The notes beneath the pieces are model-generated. The model saw only the letters and a program-made list of their open reading frames with translations, was not told the DNA's origin and ran no database searches. A program made the translations under genes and the position numbers. Shown here one piece after another: positions 5,821-7,486 of a stretch of 7,486 bases of DNA. The stretch's first letter is position 1. Every line of letters starts with the position of its first letter. This DNA comes from Trebonia sp. (GTDB taxonomy: Bacteria > Actinomycetota > Actinomycetes > Streptosporangiales > Streptosporangiaceae), in NCBI GenBank assembly GCA_030043595.1, contig JASHXJ010000010.1, forward strand, positions 1 to 7,486. The letters are read 5' to 3'.

Positions 5821-6758
5821 AAGATGCTGTTGATGACGTCGTTCATTGCGGCGATGGTCTTCGTGTCCTTGGGATCCCACGGGCCTGACAGCGGGCCGGC
5901 GGGATTCCAGAAGGTCAGGACCCCGATGGAATGGGCGCCGTACGTGTGCATTCGCCTGCAGACGCCCTTGAACCAGTCCGGTCGCTGCGCCTTCTCGGGG
6001 GTGTTGCACTCCGGGATCACCAGTCTTGGGTAGCCGGGGGTCTTGGTGTCCTTAGGCTTTGCCAGCGAGATGAATTGCTCAAGCCGTGCCAGCCCCTTCT
6101 CGATCCCCTCGTTGCCGTAGAGATCGAGACCATAGAAGCCGAGGTTGGGCGGCACCGATTTGAAGAGCGTCACGAGGTCGCCGCCGCCGAATATCGATCC
6201 GTACCTGACGTTGGTACCCGCCGTCATGGCGTTCATGTGAGCATGCAATTTATACATGCTGGCACTGGTGATATACGGCGGGTAGGGAAGGGAGAGCGCT
6301 TCGTGCCAGGTCGTCAGGTACGAGTCCGGAGGCGCGCTGGCGATCAGGTTCTTGAGGGCGTCATGCAGATCGCCGTTGAACACGTGCTCAGGCACCGGAT
6401 AGACGGAATAGACGATCGGGCCCGCGGTGGCGACCGGCGGCGCGGGCCAGGCCTTGGCGATCCGGTCGGTCTCCTTGCCCGGGCCATCAGGCTGCAGGCC
6501 GTAGATGCGAACGCCGCGAAGGCCGGGAACGCCCGGATACCGCACGCCGGAGATCTTTTCCCCGTACCTGATGTCCGTGAATACTTTCGCGTTGCTGCCA
6601 AGGAACTGCGAGGCTGGCGCCGCTGCGGTCGCCGCCTCGGCCGGCAGCGCGCGGGAGGCTGTGGCCGCGATTCCGAGAACGCCCGCCGCGCCGATCAATG
6701 TCCGCCGGCTGACGCCCGACCTGTGCGCAGACACTCCGGGATCGTTATCGGTGTCCAC
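5817..6758 (-). CDS. Tat-exported glycoside-hydrolase-like (clan GH-A type) protein
   Basis: 313 residues from a GTG start. The N-terminus has a twin-arginine motif SRRTLIG (17-23), a hydrophobic stretch and an AEA cleavage site near residue 42, so export in folded form is expected. The mature part looks like a TIM-barrel glycoside hydrolase: strand 1-like GVRIYG, then TTWHEAL with Glu153 as candidate acid/base, YGSIFGGGD, NLGFYGLDLYGN, and RLVIPECNTPE with Glu250 as candidate nucleophile, ending in GVLTFWNPAGPLSGPW. The WHE...GLDLY...PEC/TN...SGPW pattern recalls uncharacterised actinobacterial secreted proteins; the exact GH family and substrate are unknown. The GTG is chosen because AGGAG lies 8 bases upstream and the Tat motif then sits at a normal distance; a TTG at 6965 in the same frame would bury the signal. 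Third-position G/C use is lower than in the metabolic genes, hinting at a different history. Confidence 0.7.
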   Translation of the reverse strand: MDTDNDPGVSAHRSGVSRRTLIGAAGVLGIAATASRALPAEAATAAAPASQFLGSNAKVFTDIRYGEKISGVRYPGVPGLRGVRIYGLQPDGPGKETDRIAKAWPAPPVATAGPIVYSVYPVPEHVFNGDLHDALKNLIASAPPDSYLTTWHEALSLPYPPYITSASMYKLHAHMNAMTAGTNVRYGSIFGGGDLVTLFKSVPPNLGFYGLDLYGNEGIEKGLARLEQFISLAKPKDTKTPGYPRLVIPECNTPEKAQRPDWFKGVCRRMHTYGAHSIGVLTFWNPAGPLSGPWDPKDTKTIAAMNDVINSIF

Positions 6759-6796
6759 TCCAGGTTCTCCTGTCAGTCGGAAGCGGTACCACCCGG

Positions 6797-6826
6797 ATCC
6801 TAATTTCGGCCGTTGAAAAGTGGCAA
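6797..6826 (-). promoter_or_regulatory. Candidate sigma70-type promoter of the Tat-exported protein gene
   Basis: Minus strand: TTGCCA (6821-6826, five of six matches to TTGACA), an 18-base spacer, then TAGGAT (6797-6802, TANNNT). A start about 7 bases downstream would give a leader of roughly 30 bases containing the AGGAG element. This supports the GTG start at 6758. Confidence 0.45.
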
Positions 6827-7027
6827 TACCATAAGCACCTGTCGGCACGGTCGTCACTTCTGCCCTTTTCACATCCGCCACGCCGGTCCCTTCCGCTGGC
6901 TTTGTATGCGCGCCGACCACATTGCCGTGCGATTTGTCCTGATATGTCGTGCCGAGCACATACAAAGTGAACAGGAGAGGCTGATGTGACTTGAGTTCCG
7001 ATGGCCTGACAAGCGCGGCCGCCGCCG

Positions 7028-7051
7028 TTAGTGGGCTAGTTAGCGGGCTAG
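7028..7051. repeat. Tandem 12-mer, two copies
   Basis: TTAGTGGGCTAG (7028-7039) is followed directly by TTAGCGGGCTAG (7040-7051), differing at one base. Each copy ends in CTAG. It could be a direct-repeat operator or a simple duplication; no function can be assigned. Confidence 0.7.
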
Positions 7052-7218
7052 TGCCGCGTCAGGCAACGTTGGCCCTGTCCTATGGCCCTTCATGTGCTCA
7101 GATCCAAGCAGGCGGTCAGGGAATTTCCCCGGCGGGTTGGACGCCAGCTACGTGGAGGCCGGCGACAGGTGATCGGGCGCCAGGTGACCCGCTCCTGCCG
7201 CTGGCACAGTGTCATAGT

Positions 7219-7242
7219 GCCGCCGACCCCCGGTCGAGCGGC
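7219..7242 (-). terminator. GC-rich hairpin at the methyltransferase stop codon
   Basis: GCCGC/GCGGC and CGACC/GGTCG form a 10-base-pair stem with one unpaired base and a 3-base loop, beginning at the last base of the stop codon of the methyltransferase gene. There is no T tract behind it, which is common for high-GC terminators. An overlapping weaker alternative (GGCAC 7203-7207 with GTGCC 7217-7221) could compete. Confidence 0.5.
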
Positions 7243-7486
7243 TACCCCAGCCGGGTCGCGGTGATCAGAACGGTCTCGAAGTTCATGACGAACGAGCCGC
7301 CGTGATCGTCGATGGCCGCGCCGATGGCTTCGAACAGGCGGTCTCGGACCGCTGATTCGAGGGCGGCGTGGTCGCTCCGTGAGACAAGCTGGTCCAGCCA
7401 CTCATCCCGCTGGTAGGCCCGAGTCCACGGGAACCACTTCTCTGCCGGCGCACCGAAGTCGGGCACCGCTGAGACGGCCTCGATCT
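7242..7486 (-). CDS. Class I SAM-dependent methyltransferase, C-terminal part
   Basis: The last 81 residues of a gene whose start lies beyond the right edge; the frame is open to the edge. The layout matches the tail of UbiE-like class I methyltransferases: FGAPAEKWFPWTRAY (an E-x-W-P-W-T-type substrate loop), then WLDQLVSRSDHAALES, a helix RDRLFEAIGAAIDDHGG and the final strand NFETVLITATRLG. The SAM-binding glycine motif would lie in the missing part, so this call relies only on the C-terminal pattern. A GTG inside the frame at 7464-7466 is internal, not the start. A strong hairpin follows the TAG stop at once. Substrate cannot be inferred. Confidence 0.65.
   Translation of the reverse strand, partial: IEAVSAVPDFGAPAEKWFPWTRAYQRDEWLDQLVSRSDHAALESAVRDRLFEAIGAAIDDHGGSFVMNFETVLITATRLG

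Larger units (their letters stand above)
6759..7218. other. Intergenic stretch, lower GC, no supported gene
   Basis: About 460 bases between the secreted-protein gene and the hairpin behind the methyltransferase gene. It holds the candidate promoter at 6797-6826 and a tandem 12-mer at 7028-7051. The minus frame continuing upstream from the secreted-protein gene stays open for 100 codons (to a TGA at 7059-7061), but has only a TTG as possible start and a third-position G/C content near 55% by hand count, unlike the genes here. A plus-strand open frame at 6991-7305 runs into the antisense of the methyltransferase and has no start signal. I support no gene in it. Confidence 0.6.

Noticed and set aside
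4687..6009. 440-codon open frame on the minus strand
   Set aside because: Shadow of mtnA running through its entire length and into the secreted-protein gene; no domain recognisable.
5931..6803. 290-codon open frame on the plus strand
   Set aside because: Antisense to the secreted-protein gene, whose own strand shows a Tat signal and ordered GH-like motifs.
6991..7305. 104-codon plus-strand frame in the right intergenic stretch
   Set aside because: TTG start with no Shine-Dalgarno, low-complexity Ala/Ser/Pro translation, and its second part is antisense to the methyltransferase tail.

Overview
The window is GC-rich DNA with strong G/C preference at third codon positions. It has tightly packed genes, TANNNT-type -10 boxes placed just upstream of start codons that lack a Shine-Dalgarno sequence, and one Tat-dependent secreted protein. 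Together these suggest a high-GC Gram-positive, most likely Actinomycetota (a Thermoleophilia-like lineage would fit). The taxonomic guess rests on style and protein wording only and is tentative. No RNA gene, insertion sequence, CRISPR array or origin is visible.

Left part (1-2785). A minus-strand operon runs metX (homoserine O-acetyltransferase) then metY (O-acetylhomoserine sulfhydrylase, cut by the left edge). The two overlap by GTGA, giving the direct-sulfhydrylation route from homoserine to homocysteine or methionine. Divergent from metX, across a 92-base gap, is an OsmC-family gene that keeps only one of the two classical OsmC cysteines.

Middle (2786-5820). Directly behind osmC lies a flavoprotein of the FMO/CzcO-like type. 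By alignment of its Rossmann motif and a well-placed Shine-Dalgarno, it seems to start at an AUA codon. It meets a convergent FucA-like class II aldolase. That aldolase is divergent from mtnA (5-methylthioribose-1-phosphate isomerase) across a 55-base shared promoter region. MtnA plus a FucA-like aldolase is the enzyme pair of the DHAP shunt, which salvages 5'-methylthioadenosine and 5'-deoxyadenosine. With metXY 2 kb away, the window may hold a dispersed sulfur and methionine salvage module in which methanethiol could be recaptured onto O-acetylhomoserine. This last step is inference.

Right part (5817-7486). A Tat-exported protein with glycoside-hydrolase clan A-like signatures is convergent with mtnA, the two genes sharing a CTAG that contains both stop codons. 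Upstream of it is a roughly 480-base, less GC-rich stretch with a plausible promoter, a tandem 12-mer and a strong hairpin. The hairpin abuts the stop codon of a partial gene that looks like the C-terminus of a class I SAM-dependent methyltransferase, cut by the right edge.
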